Below, piece by piece: positions 46,210-58,965 of a DNA stretch of 64,000 bases. Position 1 is the first letter of the stretch. Every line of letters starts with the position of its first letter. A program made the translations under genes and the position numbers. Below the pieces are notes generated by a model. That model saw only the letters and a list, made by a program, of their open reading frames with translations. It had not been told where the DNA came from and ran no database searches. This stretch comes from Molossus alvarezi. Taxonomy: Eukaryota > Chordata > Mammalia > Chiroptera > Molossidae. Location of the stretch: NCBI GenBank assembly GCA_037176705.1, contig CM073886.1:15956501-16020500 (forward strand), given 5' to 3'.

Positions 46210-46434
46210 GGAGCGTGGCTGGTGTGGCTCAGTGGTTGAGCATCAACCCATGTACTAAGAGGTTGCCGGTTCAATTCCCGGTCAGGGCACATGCCCAGGT
46301 TATGGACCTGATCCCCAGTGTGGGGCGTGCAGGAGATGGTCATTTGATGTTCTCTCTCATTGATGTTTCTCTCTCTCTCTCCCTCTCCCTCTCCCTTCCT
46401 CTCTCTCTAAAATCAACTAAAAAAATTAAAAGAA
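46210..46434 (+). repeat. Ves SINE, B-type
   Basis: Head GCGTGGCTGGTGTGGCTCAG, tail AAAATCAACTAAAAAAATTA. Duplication AAAAAT(C/T)CTTG. Confidence 0.9.
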
Positions 46435-46855
46435 AAATTCTTGCCAGCACATTGGTTGAAAATCACTGATTTTAAGGTAATGTAGTTATGTTTGTTTAAA
46501 AATGCATTCCTATATGTATCTGTGTATAGAAAAGTCTGGAAGGATGTACGTCAAATATTAAGCGCTTATACCTCGTGATGGGATTATGATTAATTTTTAC
46601 TTTATTCTAGTTTCAGCATTATTTCAAGTTTTTACAAAAATTACATCTTTTTTATTTTAAAAAGTATGTTCATTTTGGGGGAGGGAAGAGAAAAGGGAAA
46701 GTTAGCCTCAAGCAGTTAGAGAGCTTTAAAGCATTTTCTCCAATTAATTCAAGGCTTTTCAAAAAAAACCATGACAGAATATGAAACTGAATACCAATTT
46801 CAAACTATTATGTATTGATTTCTATTTCACTTTTTATTTTATTTGATCATTCTAG

Positions 46856-46997
46856 GCCGGCATTTATGGACGAATATGAGAAGATTGAGGAAGAATTGCA
46901 AAAGCAGTATGACATTTATCTGGAGAAATTTCGAAATCTGGCTTATCTGGAACAACAACTCGAGGATCATCATAGGATGGAGCAAGAGAGGTTTGAG
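46856..46997 (+). CDS. CLUAP1: CLUAP1 coding exon 8
   Basis: 142 bases that complete Arg238 and read [20 protein letters not shown], then [20 protein letters not shown] and MEQERFE. The acceptor is ATCATTCTAG and the donor is GAG|GTCAGT, phase 0. It continues the coiled coil (residues 238-285). Confidence 0.95.
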
Positions 46998-47226
46998 GTC
47001 AGTGCTTATCCTGTTCTACACAGACTCTTCTTTCTGATGTGTCACTTTGTACTTGTTGACAAGTCACTTTGTAAATATCCTAGTGAAAAAAATAGCAGTG
47101 AATGTTTAATATTAGTTTATCAAACTAATCTTTGATATTAGAAAATTAGGAATACAGACAAGGTTAACATGTGACCTATGTAGTTATGCAAGACAAGAGT
47201 CTGTGCTTGCTTTGCTGTTCTGCTTT

Positions 47227-47475
47227 TTTTGTTGTTAATCCTCACCTGAGGATATTTTTTCTATTGATTTTTTTTTTTTTTAAGAGAATAGAAGGGAGAA
47301 AGAGGGAAAGATTGATGTGAGAGAGACACATTGATTGGTTGCCTCCTACACAAGCCCCATTGGAGCTGGGGGTCAAACTTGCAACCCAGGTATGTACCCT
47401 TGACTGGGAATTGAACCTGTGACTCTTCAGTTCTTGGGCTGACACTTTAACCACTGAGCCACACCAGCCAGGATG
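47227..47475 (-). repeat. Ves SINE, diverged T-type
   Basis: ATCCTCACCTGAGGATATTT to GAGCCACACCAGCCAGG. It mixes a T-type tail with a B-type-like head. Confidence 0.85.
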
Positions 47476-47499
47476 AAATCCAAAATAATTGTTAAATGC

Positions 47500-47726
47500 C
47501 TTTTTTTTTTTTTTAATTTTTCCCCCCTTTTTTATTGATTTTGGAGAGAGAGGAAGTGAAAGAGAGATAGAAACATCAATGAGAGAGAACATCTATTGGC
47601 TGCTTCCTGCACGCCCCCCACTGGGGATTGGGCCCACAACCTGGGCATATGTCCTCACCAGGAATCGAACTGGCGACCTCTTAGTGCATGGGATGATGCT
47701 CAACCACTGAGTCACACTGGCTAGAC
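47500..47726 (-). repeat. Ves SINE, B-type
   Basis: TTTTTATTGATTTTGGAGAG to GAGTCACACTGGCTAGAC. Confidence 0.9.
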
Positions 47727-47739
47727 TTAAGTGCTTTTT

Positions 47740-47883
47740 CTTTTTTTTATCCTCACTCAAGGACATTTTTCCGTTTTTTGTTCAGGTAGAGTGGAAGGGA
47801 GAGAGAGGAACAGAGAGAGAGAGAGAAACATTGACGTGAAAGGGACACATCGAGTGGCTGCCACCAGCATGACCAGCCAGGGC
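47740..47883 (-). repeat. Ves SINE, T-type, 5'-truncated
   Basis: The tail and body are present but the tRNA-like head is missing apart from CAGCCAGGGC. Perfect duplication TTAAGTGCTTTTT. Confidence 0.9.
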
Positions 47884-47956
47884 TTAAGTGCTTTTTATTT
47901 TGCACTGAGTTCCATAAATTTTATAACTGCTCTTAAATTTAAAAAAATACTTGATC

Positions 47957-48210
47957 GCCCTGGCCGGTTTGGCTCAGCGGTTAGAGCATCGGCCTGCGGT
48001 CCGGAGAGACCCGGGTTCAGTTCCCGCTAAGGGCAGGTACCTCGGTTGCAGTTTGTCCCCGGCCCTGGTTGGTTGTGCTGGTGGTGACCACTCGATGTGT
48101 CCCTTTCACATCGATGTTTCTCTCTCTCTCTGTTCCTCTCTCTCCCTCCCAGTCTACCGGAACAAAAAAAAAAAGTGGAAAAATGTCCTTGGGTGAGGAT
48201 GATAAAAAAG
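47957..48210 (+). repeat. Ves SINE, T-type, young-looking
   Basis: Head GCCCTGGCCGGTTTGGCTCAG. Perfect 16-base duplication AAAAAAATACTTGATC. Confidence 0.94.
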
Positions 48211-48226
48211 AAAAAAATACTTGATC

Positions 48227-48810
48227 AATTCACTTAAAGATTTTCAAGCGCTGGTTAATTGAATCATCCTAACCAGCTTATTGGAGACTGTTTTATAAAG
48301 AGGAATTGCAGTTTATCGATTATTCTGTGAAATATGTATGACTCAGAACCTGACCAGCTGTCTTACAAGTACCTTTCATCCCAGTGTTTAAGACCACTTA
48401 GGAAGGAGTATTTCAAATCCCAATATGACTCAATAAATATGGAATTCAGAGCAAAGGAAGTTGGACCAAGTTGCTCTCACTTTTTGAATTGCCTTCTCCC
48501 TTAGGAATATTTCTGTTTAACCCAAGAATAGTCATTTGGAATCTATATTCATGGTGAAATTGGTCTACAGTCTTCCTTTCTTACACGGTCCCTGACAGCT
48601 TTTGTATAAAGCTTATTATAGCCATCTTACAAACCTGGGTAAATTATTTTGCTGTCCAGGAGGGCTGGCTGGGAGTAACTACCACATTCATATGGACACG
48701 TTTATCTTGACGAGAACCCTGTTGCCAACATTATTGTATGGCAAAGGCAGGCCATGAAGGAACAGAGTATAGGAAAGGCACATTTTGAGGGCAGTGGAAA
48801 GAGCCTGGAG
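48227..48810. other. Intron 8, no recognised feature
   Basis: Apparently unique sequence with no exon, RNA gene or repeat I can support. Confidence 0.5.
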
Positions 48811-48824
48811 TCCAGGACACTTTA

Positions 48825-49087
48825 TTTATTTATTTATTTATGTATTTATCCTCACTCGAGGACATTTTCCATTATTTTTTTGTTCAGGTAGAGTGGGAGG
48901 GAGAGAGAGGAAGAGAAAGAGAGAAACATCGATGTGAAAGGGATACATCGAGTGGCTGCCGCCCGCATGACTGACCAGGGCCAGGCACAAACTGCAACCG
49001 AGGTACGCACCCTTAGCGGGAACCGAACCCGGGTCTCTCTAGACCGCAGGCCGACGCTCTAACCACTGAGCAAAACCGGCCAGGGCA
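48825..49087 (-). repeat. Ves SINE, T-type
   Basis: (TTTA)n then ATCCTCACTCGAGGACATTT to GAGCAAAACCGGCCAGGGC. Duplication TCCAGGACACTTTA. Confidence 0.93.
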
Positions 49088-49392
49088 TCCAGGACACTTT
49101 AAACATTGGGTGTCTGGGAAAGAACAATAAAAGACCAGTGAAAATGAACTGACCATTTTGTACTGTTGTCTGAGGCCACCTCTGGGTTCAGAGAATGTAC
49201 TGAAGAATGTATCTCAGGCTGCATGTTCTTCCTTCAACAAGTACTTACCTTCTTTTTCTCCTATGGTCACATCCACTCTCTGTGCTTTTAATACCTAGTC
49301 CCTCAAAATATCTAATGCATGGAATGTAGTGCTTTCTTTTTAATGTTTATAGCAACAACAAAAATTTAAAGACTAATTTCTTCTCCCATTCT

Positions 49393-50224
49393 TTTTTTAA
49401 AATTATTGTTGAAAATATTACAGATGTCCCCCTTTTTCCCCCATTGACCCCCTCCTTCCCGCTCCCACCCCCCTCCTGCCTTCCCCAGCCTAGTGTCCAT
49501 GTCAGTTGGTTGTGCATATATGCGTATAAGTTCTTTGGTTTATCTCATCCCTCCCCTCCCACGTCCCATCCCTCTGAGGTTTGTCAGTCTCTTCCCTACT
49601 TCCATGATTCTGGATCTCTTTTGGTCGACAGCTTATTTTGTTCATTATGTTCCACAAATAAGTGAGATCATGTGGTACTTGTCTTTCTCTGACGGGCTTG
49701 TTTTGCTTAGGATAATACTCTCCAGGTCTCTCCATGTCATCTCAAAGAGTTAAGAGATCTCTCTTTCTTACAACTGCATAGTACTCCATTGTGTATATGT
49801 ACCACAGTTTTTTTATCCATTCATCTACTGATGAGCACTTGGGCTGTTTCCAGATCTTAGTTATTGTAAATAGTGCTGCTAAGAACATAGGGGCGCATAT
49901 ATTCTTCCTGATTGGTGTTTCAGGCTTCTTAGGCTATATTCCAAGAAGTGGGATCACTGGGTCAAATGGCAGTTCAATTTTTAATTTTTTCAGAAAACAC
50001 CATATTGTTTTCCATAGTGGCTGCACCAGTCTGCATTCCCACCAGCAGTGGGCTAGAGTACCCTTTTCTCCACTCGTTAGATGATTTGTTGATGGCCACC
50101 ATTCTGGCAGGTGTGAGGTGATATCTCATAGTCGTTTTAATTTGCATCTCTCTGATGATTAGACATGATGAGCATTTTTTCATATGTCTCCTGGCCTTAT
50201 ATATGTCCTGTTTGGAGAAGCCTA
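49393..50224 (-). mobile_element. 5'-truncated L1, 3' end
   Basis: An antisense 3' UTR starting ATTACAGATGTCCCCC, then the ORF2 C-terminus; the minus frame at 49974-50258 carries [14 protein letters not shown]. Flank repeat CCATTCTTTATTTT-like at both ends. Broken. Confidence 0.85.
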
Positions 50225-50813
50225 TTCCATTCTTTATTTTGACAGTAATCAGGACCACATTTTGTGAACTAACTGAAATATTAACTTTTTCTTTAATTCT
50301 CTAGGAATTAAAACTAGTATTTATTTCTTGTCCCATCCTGATCAGCTCCACCATTTAGCATCTTCCAGGGCTGGAATTATGCAGGGCAGAGAAACAATAA
50401 ATTTTATGTTTTATTCTTTTTAGAGTAAGAGGCCTGTAGTGCCCATAGTTGATGCATCTGTGCAGGCACACATGATGGGTATTTCATTGTGTCATTCAGT
50501 TTTCTTCAGAGTTACTGAGCTGTAGTGGGAAGAGCATGGGTTTGGGAGCCAGCCAGGCCCATTTTAGGTCAGTTGTGTCCCTTCTGGGAACCTCCCTTTC
50601 CACAGTGCTGCTGGGTGATTATAGAAAGAAAGGGTGTCAGGTTTCCCAACTGCAGTAGTATCTTAGACAGTGTTAGTTTTCTTCCCCTTCTTTTAGTTTG
50701 GATTTTTTTTCTGGTTCTATGTTACAAAGAGCAGTACTTACCCAAATGGTAAAGAATAATAAAATGTTCACAAAAGGGTAATCTCTTCTTTATCTTGTTT
50801 TACTGTTCCAAAG
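50225..50813. other. Intron 8 end, unique
   Basis: No repeat recognised. It leads into the exon 9 acceptor. Confidence 0.5.
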
Positions 50814-50886
50814 GAAGCTGAAAATACTCTCCGTCTGATGCAGAACAAGCTAAAGGAAGAAGAAAAGCGACTGCTAAAGAGTGGAA
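50814..50886 (+). CDS. CLUAP1: CLUAP1 coding exon 9
   Basis: 73 bases that read EAENTLRLMQNKLKEEEKRL and then LKSG. It ends one base into a Ser codon with donor A|GTAAGT. The acceptor is TACTGTTCCAAAG. This ends the coiled coil. The next constitutive exon, coding the acidic tail, was not found before the window ends. Confidence 0.94.
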
Positions 50887-52769
50887 GTAAGTTTATACTT
50901 TTCAAATTCGGAAGTTGCATTTTTAGCATTGAAAAATTTATATGTATATTTCATTTATTTTCAAAAGGCAATTTTCTCACAACTCTTATATCTGGTACCA
51001 TTTTATTTTAGTCAAGAGCTCGAGAAACTGGTTTAAATTACATAGTATTTAAAGCATATTTGGTTTTTATGCCAACTACAATAGTGTTTTCCTCTGTTTA
51101 AATGATAGTTTGAATTATATATATATGTGTGTAATTTGAAAGAAAAAATTGTTTTGGAGGTCTGTAGGGTTCCTTATTTTAGGGCAGATTGATGGAAAAC
51201 AAGCAACATAATGAAGTACAAGGGAATAGGTCACTTGTGTAAATATAGACCCCCCCACTACACACACCCATCTTCAGCAGAGCTGTCACCTATAGAGAAA
51301 TGGGAGTTACCTATATGCTCTCCATGCCTAGTTAGCACCCTTCATCCATGAACTTCACCAAGGTGTCAGGTCAGCCTCGTGAACTGTAGCAGAACGTGAT
51401 CTTCCTGCTGAATTGATGGCTTTGTCTCATAGAGCTATTTCTCTTCTTGCTCTTTTTTCACGATGATACATTTTATTATCCCATGCTTGAGATAGTATGC
51501 CTGGGACATCAGACATATTCTTCCTCTGCGTGTCTTTTCTCTTTGTACCTCTCTTCTTTTGTACTTGGTCTGTGCCTCTCCAGAATCTCAGGAAACTCTG
51601 GAAGGAGAATAGGGACTGTTGGGAAATCCTCTTGGGGTAAAGTTAGGGAATTCCAAGGGCCTCTCTAGCCAAAGCAGCCCCTCGCCTTTATGGTTCCAGG
51701 TCAGCCAGGAGAGCCCGAAGCTGCCCTAAGTGATAAGACTGCATGGAATTTATCCCCTCCTGGGAGGCTTGGCACAGGTAAGAGCTCTGGCTGGTTGGTT
51801 GGTTGACTGCATCACGCTCTGCCCCAGGCCAGCACATTAAGACCTTTCTCACTGATCTTGCTTTGTTCTTCTGAACTCAGACTTTCATTTTGTGATCCAT
51901 AGGTTTGGGATTTCTTAAAGGACAAAGATTCTTAGAAGCATGTGTGATTTAATTATTTCAGAAAATTTTTCAGTTTAAACCAGCTTAATAAGGATAGCAC
52001 TTAATGAGTGTGGAGTAGATAAAGTTAAGAAAATATTTATGAAGGACTATACTCATTTCTACTCATCCTAAGGTTCTTAAGATGATCTCTGTCTTTGCTT
52101 TTTTGCATATAGTATGTGTGGGAACATTGCCCAGAGTGTTGGGATCAGGGAGGAGATATATATAGAAAGACTCTCTGAGTTTTTCTCCATCTGTGAAAGA
52201 TTTCTCCAAACAGAACAATCTAATAGTACACAGACATGAATCAGGAGCAAGAATTAGTAAAACCTAACAGCTGGAAGAGATCCTCTTGTCCAGCCACTCT
52301 TGAGGCAGCTTTTTCAACCTAGCAAAGCATTATTAAGTATTTGTCTAGATGCTAAGGACAAAAGACAGGGTCCTTGCCCTAACTGATCGCACATGCTAGT
52401 ATGCTAGGAGACAAATAATAAGCAAGCTATATGTGGAAGGTGAAAACTGTTATGGAGGAAATGCAGAGCAGGTAAGAGGAATAAGGAAAGTATGACAGAA
52501 TTGCTTTTTAAAAATAGGTGGTTAGGGTAGGCCTCACTGAGGAGGTGCTATTTCAGCAAAGACTAAATCAGTAGAGCTGGGAAAAAAGGAGATACCAGAT
52601 GAGGAGAGTCCAAGAAAGACTGGAAGCCAGTGCCCAGTTTCATTGAGTGAGGAAATGTGTGAACCAGCAGGTCTTAAGTTCAGGTAGGTTAGATGAGCTA
52701 GAAGGTGTAACATGCTTGAGAGGCTCATATCTGATTGACACCATCTTTGTTAAGCAGGAAGTGAAGTTA
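50887..52769. other. Intron 9 proximal part, mostly unique
   Basis: Holds the cassette exon candidate at 51700-51777. 52320-52600 looks like an old dispersed mammalian repeat (GGCCTCACTGAGGAGGTGCT) that I cannot name with certainty. Confidence 0.45.
51700..51777 (+). CDS. CLUAP1: Candidate in-frame cassette exon of CLUAP1 (unproven)
   Basis: Seen: a CT-rich tract ending in GGTTCCAG, then 78 bases, then a near-consensus donor CACAG|GTAAGA. Spliced after exon 9, the sequence is open. It would give SQPGEPEAALSDKTAWNLSP and then PGRLGT. It would leave one base for the next codon, so the downstream phase is unchanged. Its other two frames have stops. The stretch is not in a repeat I recognise. 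It could be chance: a 26-codon open run is not rare. No known isoform is claimed. Confidence 0.35.
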
Positions 52770-53583
52770 TCTTTTTTTTAAATTTTTGTTACAGATGTTT
52801 TTCCTTTTCTCCCCCTTGACACCCTCCTCCTGCCCCCCATTGGTTATACTTATATGCATAAGTTCTTTGGTTTATCCCCCACTCCTCTGAAGTTTGTCAG
52901 TCTGAACCCTACTTCCATGTCTCTGGGTCTATTTTGTTCATCACCTTATTTGTCCACTATATTCCACAAATAAGTGAGATCATGTGATACTTGTCTTTCT
53001 CTAACTGGCTTGTTTCACTTAGGATAATACTCTCCAGGTCCCTACATGTTGTCTCAAAGAATAAGAGAGCTTTCTTTCTTACAGCTGCATAGTATTCCAT
53101 TGTGTATATGTACCACAGCTTTTTTATCCACTCATCTATTGATGGACACTGGGCTGTTTCCAGATCTTAGCAATTGTAAATAGTGCTGCTATGAAATAGG
53201 GGTACATATATTCTTTCTGATTGGTGTTTCAGGCTTCTTAGGATATATTCCAAGAAGTGGGATCACTGGGTCAAATGGCAGTTCAATTTTTAACTTTTTG
53301 AGGAAACACCATATTGTTTTCCACAGTGGCTGCACCAGTCTGCATTCCCACCAGCAGTATACTAGAGTACCCTTTTCTCCACACCCTCGCCAGCACTTGT
53401 TGTTTGATGATTTATTGATGGCAGCCATTCTGGCAGGTATAAGGTGATACCTCATAGTTGCTTTAATTTGCATCTCTCTGATGATTAGTGATGTTGAGCA
53501 TTTTTTCATGTCTCTTGGCCATTTGTATGTCCTTTTTGGAGAGGTGTCTATTTAGGTCCTCTGCCCATTTTTTAAATTAATTA

Positions 53584-53835
53584 ATTAATTTATTTATTTA
53601 TCCTCATCTGAGGACCCCTTTGCATTTATCTTCAGACAGAGTGGGAAGGAAAGAGGGGGGAAGAGAGAGAGAGAAACATCAATGTGAGACAGACACATAG
53701 AGTAGCTGCCACCCGCACCACCCCAGCTGGGGCTGGGGACATATCGTAACCGAGATACGTGCCCTTAGCGGGAACCGACCTTGGAACTCTCTGGTCTGCA
53801 GGCCGACGTAATCGCTGAGCCAAACTGGCCAGAGC
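53584..53835 (-). repeat. Ves SINE, T-type, in L1
   Basis: (TTAA)n/(TTTA)n then ATCCTCATCTGAGGACCCCT to CCAAACTGGCCAGAGC. Duplication CTGC(C/T)CA(T/C)TTTTT. Confidence 0.88.
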
Positions 53836-54883
53836 TGCTCACTTTTTAACTGGGTTCTTTGTCTTTTTTTTATTGAGTTGTATGAATACTCTATATATTT
53901 TGGAAAGTAACCCCTTATCTGATGTATCATTGGCAGTAATGCTCTCCCATATAGTGGGTTCCCTTTCCATTTTGATGGTTGTTTCTTTTGCTGTGCGGAA
54001 GCTTTTTAGTGTGATGTAGTTCCATGTATTAATTTTTTCTTTTGTTTCTCTTGCCTTAGGCATTGTATCAGTGAAAATTCTGCTGCATGTGATGTCTGAA
54101 ATTTTGTTGCCTACATTTTCTTCTAGGATTTTTATTCACAAGTCACATTTAAGTCTTTTATCCATTTTGAGTTTATTCTTGTGTATGGTATAAGTTGGAG
54201 GTCTAGTTTAATTTTTTGTACATGTAGCTGTCCAATTTTCCCAGCACCATTTATTAAAGAGGCTGTCTTTATTGTATGCTCTTGCCACCTTTGTCAAATA
54301 TTAATTGAGCATAATGTCTTGGGTAATTTCTGGGTTCTCTGTTCTGTTCCATTGATCTATATGCCTGTTCTTGTGTCAGTACCAGGCTATTTTGATTATA
54401 GTGGCTCTGTAACATAACCTGATATCTGGTATCGAGATCCCTCCTACTTTGTTCTTCTGTTTCAAAACTACTGTGGCTAGTCGGGGTCTTTTTTGGTTTC
54501 ATATAAACTTTTGGAGTGTTTGTTCTAGCTCTGTGAAATATGTTGTTGGTATTTTAATGGGGATTGCATTGAATCTATAGTTTGCTTTGAGTAGTATGGA
54601 TATTTTAATGATAATTCTTCCAATCCATGAATAAGGTGTATGCTTCCACTTTTTTATATCTTCCTCTATTTCTTTTTTCAGTGTTCTGTGAACAGGTCCT
54701 TTACTTCTTTAGTTAAGTTTATTCCTAGGTATCTTAATTTTTTTTGTTGCAATAGTAAATGGGGTTGTTTTTTTAGTTTATCTTTCTGTATTCATTATTG
54801 GTGTATTAAAATGCTAATGATTTCTGGATGTTGATTTTGTTTCCTGCTACTTTGCCAAATTCATTTATTAAGTCTAGTAGTTT

Positions 54884-55122
54884 GTTGTTTTTTATCCTCA
54901 TCCAAGGACACCTTTCAGCATTTTGTTCAGATAGAGTGGGAGGGAGAGAGAGAGAGAGAAACACCGACGTGAAAGTGACACATCAAGCGGCTGCCACCCA
55001 CACGACCCAATCAGGGCTGGGGACAAACTGCAACCAAGGTACGCGCCCCCAGCGGGAACTGAACCCGGGTCTCTCCAGACCACAGGCCAACGCTCTAACC
55101 GCTGAGCCAAACCGGCCAGGGC
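54884..55122 (-). repeat. Ves SINE, T-type, in L1
   Basis: ATCCTCATCCAAGGACACCT to CCAAACCGGCCAGGGC. Duplication AA(G/A)TCTAGTAGTTT. Confidence 0.93.
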
Positions 55123-55469
55123 AAATCTAGTAGTTTTTTGATGGAGTCTTTAGGGTTTTCTATGTACAATATCATGTCATCTACGAATAATGACAGTTTC
55201 ACTTTTTCCTTCCCAGTTTGTATCCCTTTAAATTTTTCTTCTTGTCTGATTGCTGTGGCTGAGACTTCCTGTACTATGTTAAATAAGAGTGACATCCCTG
55301 TCTTTTTCCTGTTCTTAAGGGAAATGCTTTTATTTTTTGCCTATTGATTATGATGTTGGCTGTAGGTTTGTCATAAATGGCTTTTATTATGTTGATATTT
55401 GATCCTTCTATTCCCACTTTGCTGAGTTTTTATCACAAATGGTTGCTGGATTTTATCAAGTGCTTTTTC

Positions 55470-55727
55470 TTTTTTTTTTTTTTTTTTATCCTCACCAGAG
55501 GACATTTTTCCATTCTTTGCTCAGGTAGAGTGGGAGGGAGAGAGAGGAACAGAGAGAGAGAGAGAAACATCGATGTGAAAGGAACACATCGAGTGGCTGC
55601 CACCCGCACAACCGACCAGGGCCGGAGACAAACTGCAACCGAGGCACGTGCCCTTAGCGGGAACCGAACCCGGGTCTCTCAGGACCGCAGGCCGACGCTC
55701 TAACCGCTGAGCCAAACCGGCCAGGGC
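55470..55727 (-). repeat. Ves SINE, T-type, in L1
   Basis: ATCCTCACCAGAGGACATTT to CCAAACCGGCCAGGGC. Perfect duplication TCAAGTGCTTTTTC. Confidence 0.94.
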
Positions 55728-56939
55728 TCAAGTGCTTTTTCAGTGTCTAGAGATATGATCACATGATTTTTATCTTTTTTTTAATTTTTTTTTTTATGTG
55801 GTGTATCACATTTATCAATTTATAAATATTGTACCAGCCTTGCATCCCTGGGATAAATCCCACTTGGTAGTAGTGTATAATTTTTAAAATATATTGCTGG
55901 ATTTTATTTGCTAAGACTTTGTTGAGGATTTTGACATCTATGTTCATTAGGGATATTGGCCTGTAATTTTCTTTCTTTGTAGTGTCTTTAGCTGGTTTTG
56001 GGATTAGGATTATGCTGGCTTCATAAAAAGAGCTTGGAAGTCTTCCTTCCTCTTGAATTTTTTGGAATAATTTGAGGAGAATAGGTGATAGTTCTTCTTT
56101 GAATGTTTGGTAAATATCCCCTGTGTAGCCATCTGGACCAGGGCTTTTGTTTGCTGGGATTTTATTGGTTACTTCTTCTAATTTCTTAATTGTTATTGGT
56201 CTGTTTAGGTTTTCTGACTCTTCCCAGTTGAGTTTTGGAATAGTATATGATTTCACCTAGGTTGTCAAATTTGTTGGCATATAGTTGTTCATAGTAGTTT
56301 CTTACAATCCTTTGTATTTCTATGGTGTCTGTTGTTACTTCACCTCTTTCCTTTCTGATTTTATTAATTTGTGTTCTCTCTCTGTTTCTTGGTGAGTCTG
56401 GCTGAAGATTGATCAATCTTGTTTATTTTTTCAAAGAACCAGGTCTTGGTTTCATTGATCTTTTGTATTGCTTTTTTAGTCTCTATGTAATTTACATTTC
56501 CTCTGATTTTTATTATTTGCTTCCTTCTACTAACTCTGGGTTTTTATTTTGGTTCTCTTTCTAAATCTTTAAGTTGTTGGGTTAGATAGTTTATCAGAAG
56601 TTTTTCTTCTTTCTTGAGGTAGGACTGTATTGCTCTGAGCTTCCCTCTCAGGACTGCTTTTGCTCTGTCCCATAGATTTTGTATTGTGGTGTGTTCATTT
56701 TCATTAGTTTCCAGGAAATTTTTTATTTCTTTCTTGATCACATTGGTAACCCATTCATTTTTTAATAACATACTATTTAGCCTCCATGTGTTTGAATGTT
56801 TTTGAGTGTTTTTATTGTAATTGATTTTTAGTTTCATGCCATTGTGATCTGAGAAGATGCTTGATGTGATTTCAATCTTCTTGAATTTGTAGAGGTTTAC
56901 TTTGTGTCCTAACATGTGGTCTATCTTCAAGAATGTCCT

Positions 56940-57110
56940 GGTTGCAGTTTGTCCCCGGCCCTGGTTGGTCGTGCGGGTGGCAGCCACTCGATGTGTCCCT
57001 TCACATCAATGTTTCTCTCCTCTCTCTCTGTTCCTCTCTCTCCCTCCCACTCTACCTGAACAAAAAATGGAAAAATATCCTCAGGTGAGGATAAAAAAAA
57101 AAAAAAAAAA
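56940..57110 (+). repeat. Ves SINE, T-type, 5'-truncated, in L1
   Basis: Begins in the body at GGTTGCAGTTTGTCCCCGGC and ends TATCCTCAGGTGAGGAT plus A20. Perfect duplication AAGAATGTCCT. The tRNA-like head is absent. Confidence 0.93.
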
Positions 57111-58856
57111 AAGAATGTCCTATGTGCACTTGAGAAGAGTGCATATATGCAGCTTTGGGGTGAAATGTTCTGTAAATATCAGTTAACTCCAACTGATCTA
57201 GTTCATCATTTAAGGACTCTGTTTCCTGTTAATTTTTTTGTCCAAAAGATCTCTCCAGTGGTGTCAGTGGGGTGTCATCCACTATGATTGTATTGCTATT
57301 GCTCTCTCCCTTGAAGTTCTCCAAAAGTTTTTAAAATATATTTTGGTGCTCCTATAGTTGGTACATAAATGTTTATCAGAGTTATATCCTCTTGTTGGAT
57401 TGATCCTTTTAATATTATGTAGTGACCTTCCTTGCCTCTTATGATGGCCCTCAATTTGAAGTCTGTCTTATCAGATATGAGTATTGCTACATCAGCTTTT
57501 TTTTTCATTTCCATTTGCCTGGAAAATTTTTTTCCATCCCTTCACTTTCATCCTGTGTGAGTCTTTTGTTGCGAGGCAGGTCTCTTGTAGACAGCATATA
57601 TATGGGTCGTGTTTTCTTATCCAATCAGCTGCCCTATGTCTTTTGATTAGAGCATTTAAGCCATTTACATTTATGATTATTATTGATAGATACTTACTAG
57701 TTGCCATTTTTATTTTATGCCTGTGTCTCCCCCCTGTGTTCTCCCCCCCCCCTTCTTCTTATAACAGTTCCTTTAGCATTTCTTGCAATGCTGGTCTGGT
57801 GGTGGTAAATTCCTTTAGCTTTTTTTGGTCTGTGAAGCTCTTTATTTCACCTTTAATTTTGAATGATAGCTTTGCTGGATAGAGTAGTCTTGGATTCAGA
57901 CCCTTGCTTTGCATTACTTTGTATACTTCATGCCATTCCCTTCTGGCCTGCAGTGTTTCTATTGAGAAATTAGCTGACAGTCTAATGGGAGCTCCCTTGA
58001 AGGTAACTGTCTCTCTCTTGCTTCCTTTAAGATTCTTTCTTTGTCTTTAATGTTTGCCATTTTAATTATAATGTGTCTATCTATGGATCTTTTGGGGTTC
58101 ATCTTGCTTGGTGCACTCTGTGTTTCCTGGACTTGCGTGACTTTTTCCTTCACCAGAATAGGGAAGTTTTCTGGCATTATTTCTTCAAACAGGTTCTCTA
58201 TTCCTTTCTCTGATCCTTCACTTTCTGGTACCCCTATGATGTGAATATTATTATGTTTCGTGTTGTCCCAAAGCTCCTTAAACTCTCCTGCTTTTTAATT
58301 TTTTCCCCATATGTTGCTCTGTTTAGGTGTTTTTTTTCTACCTTGTCTTCTAACTCACTGATTCAGTCTGCAGCTTCTTCTGATCTACTATTAAGACCTT
58401 CTAAGGTATTTTTCATATCAGCTGTGTCATTATTTAGTTTTACTTGATTTTTATTCACAGCTTCTACCTTTTTTTTTTTTATGCTGATGTAGTTCCCACT
58501 GAGCTCTTTATAATTTTCGTTAAGTTGCTTGTAGTTCTCACTAAATTGTTAGCACCCTTAAAAAATTGCTTTGAATTCTTTATCTGACAAAGTGCTTGCT
58601 TTCGTTTCATGTAGTTCCTTTTCAGGTGATTCCTCCTTTTCTTTCAATTGGGTGTTATTTCTTTGTCTCACCATCTTAGCAGTCTGGTAATTCTAGGCCT
58701 GGTGAGGGATGTTGGGATGTGTAGTCAGGTTGGTGTGTATCAAATAAGGCTGCTGTGCCTCCTAGGCTGTTTTGGTGTGTGGTGCTTCTTGCCTGCTGTG
58801 GTTTCTGGAGGATTGACGACTAGCAGCTGGTATTGGTCTTTCATGGTAGGCACTGC

Positions 58857-58965
58857 TGGGGTGCATGGGTCCTGCTGGTGTGCTTCTGGAGTGCGTGGGT
58901 GCAGCTGGTACTCTTCTGGGGTGCGTGGGTTTAGCTGGTGCCCTGCTGGGGTGTGCTGATGCCTG
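58857..58965. repeat. Roughly 30-base tandem repeat in the L1 5' UTR
   Basis: Three and a half units, each starting GGGTGCRTGGGT and ending GCTGGTG-CTTCT-like, lie in the GC-rich 5' UTR of the L1 at 52770-59455. The unit period is about 30 bases. Confidence 0.7.
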
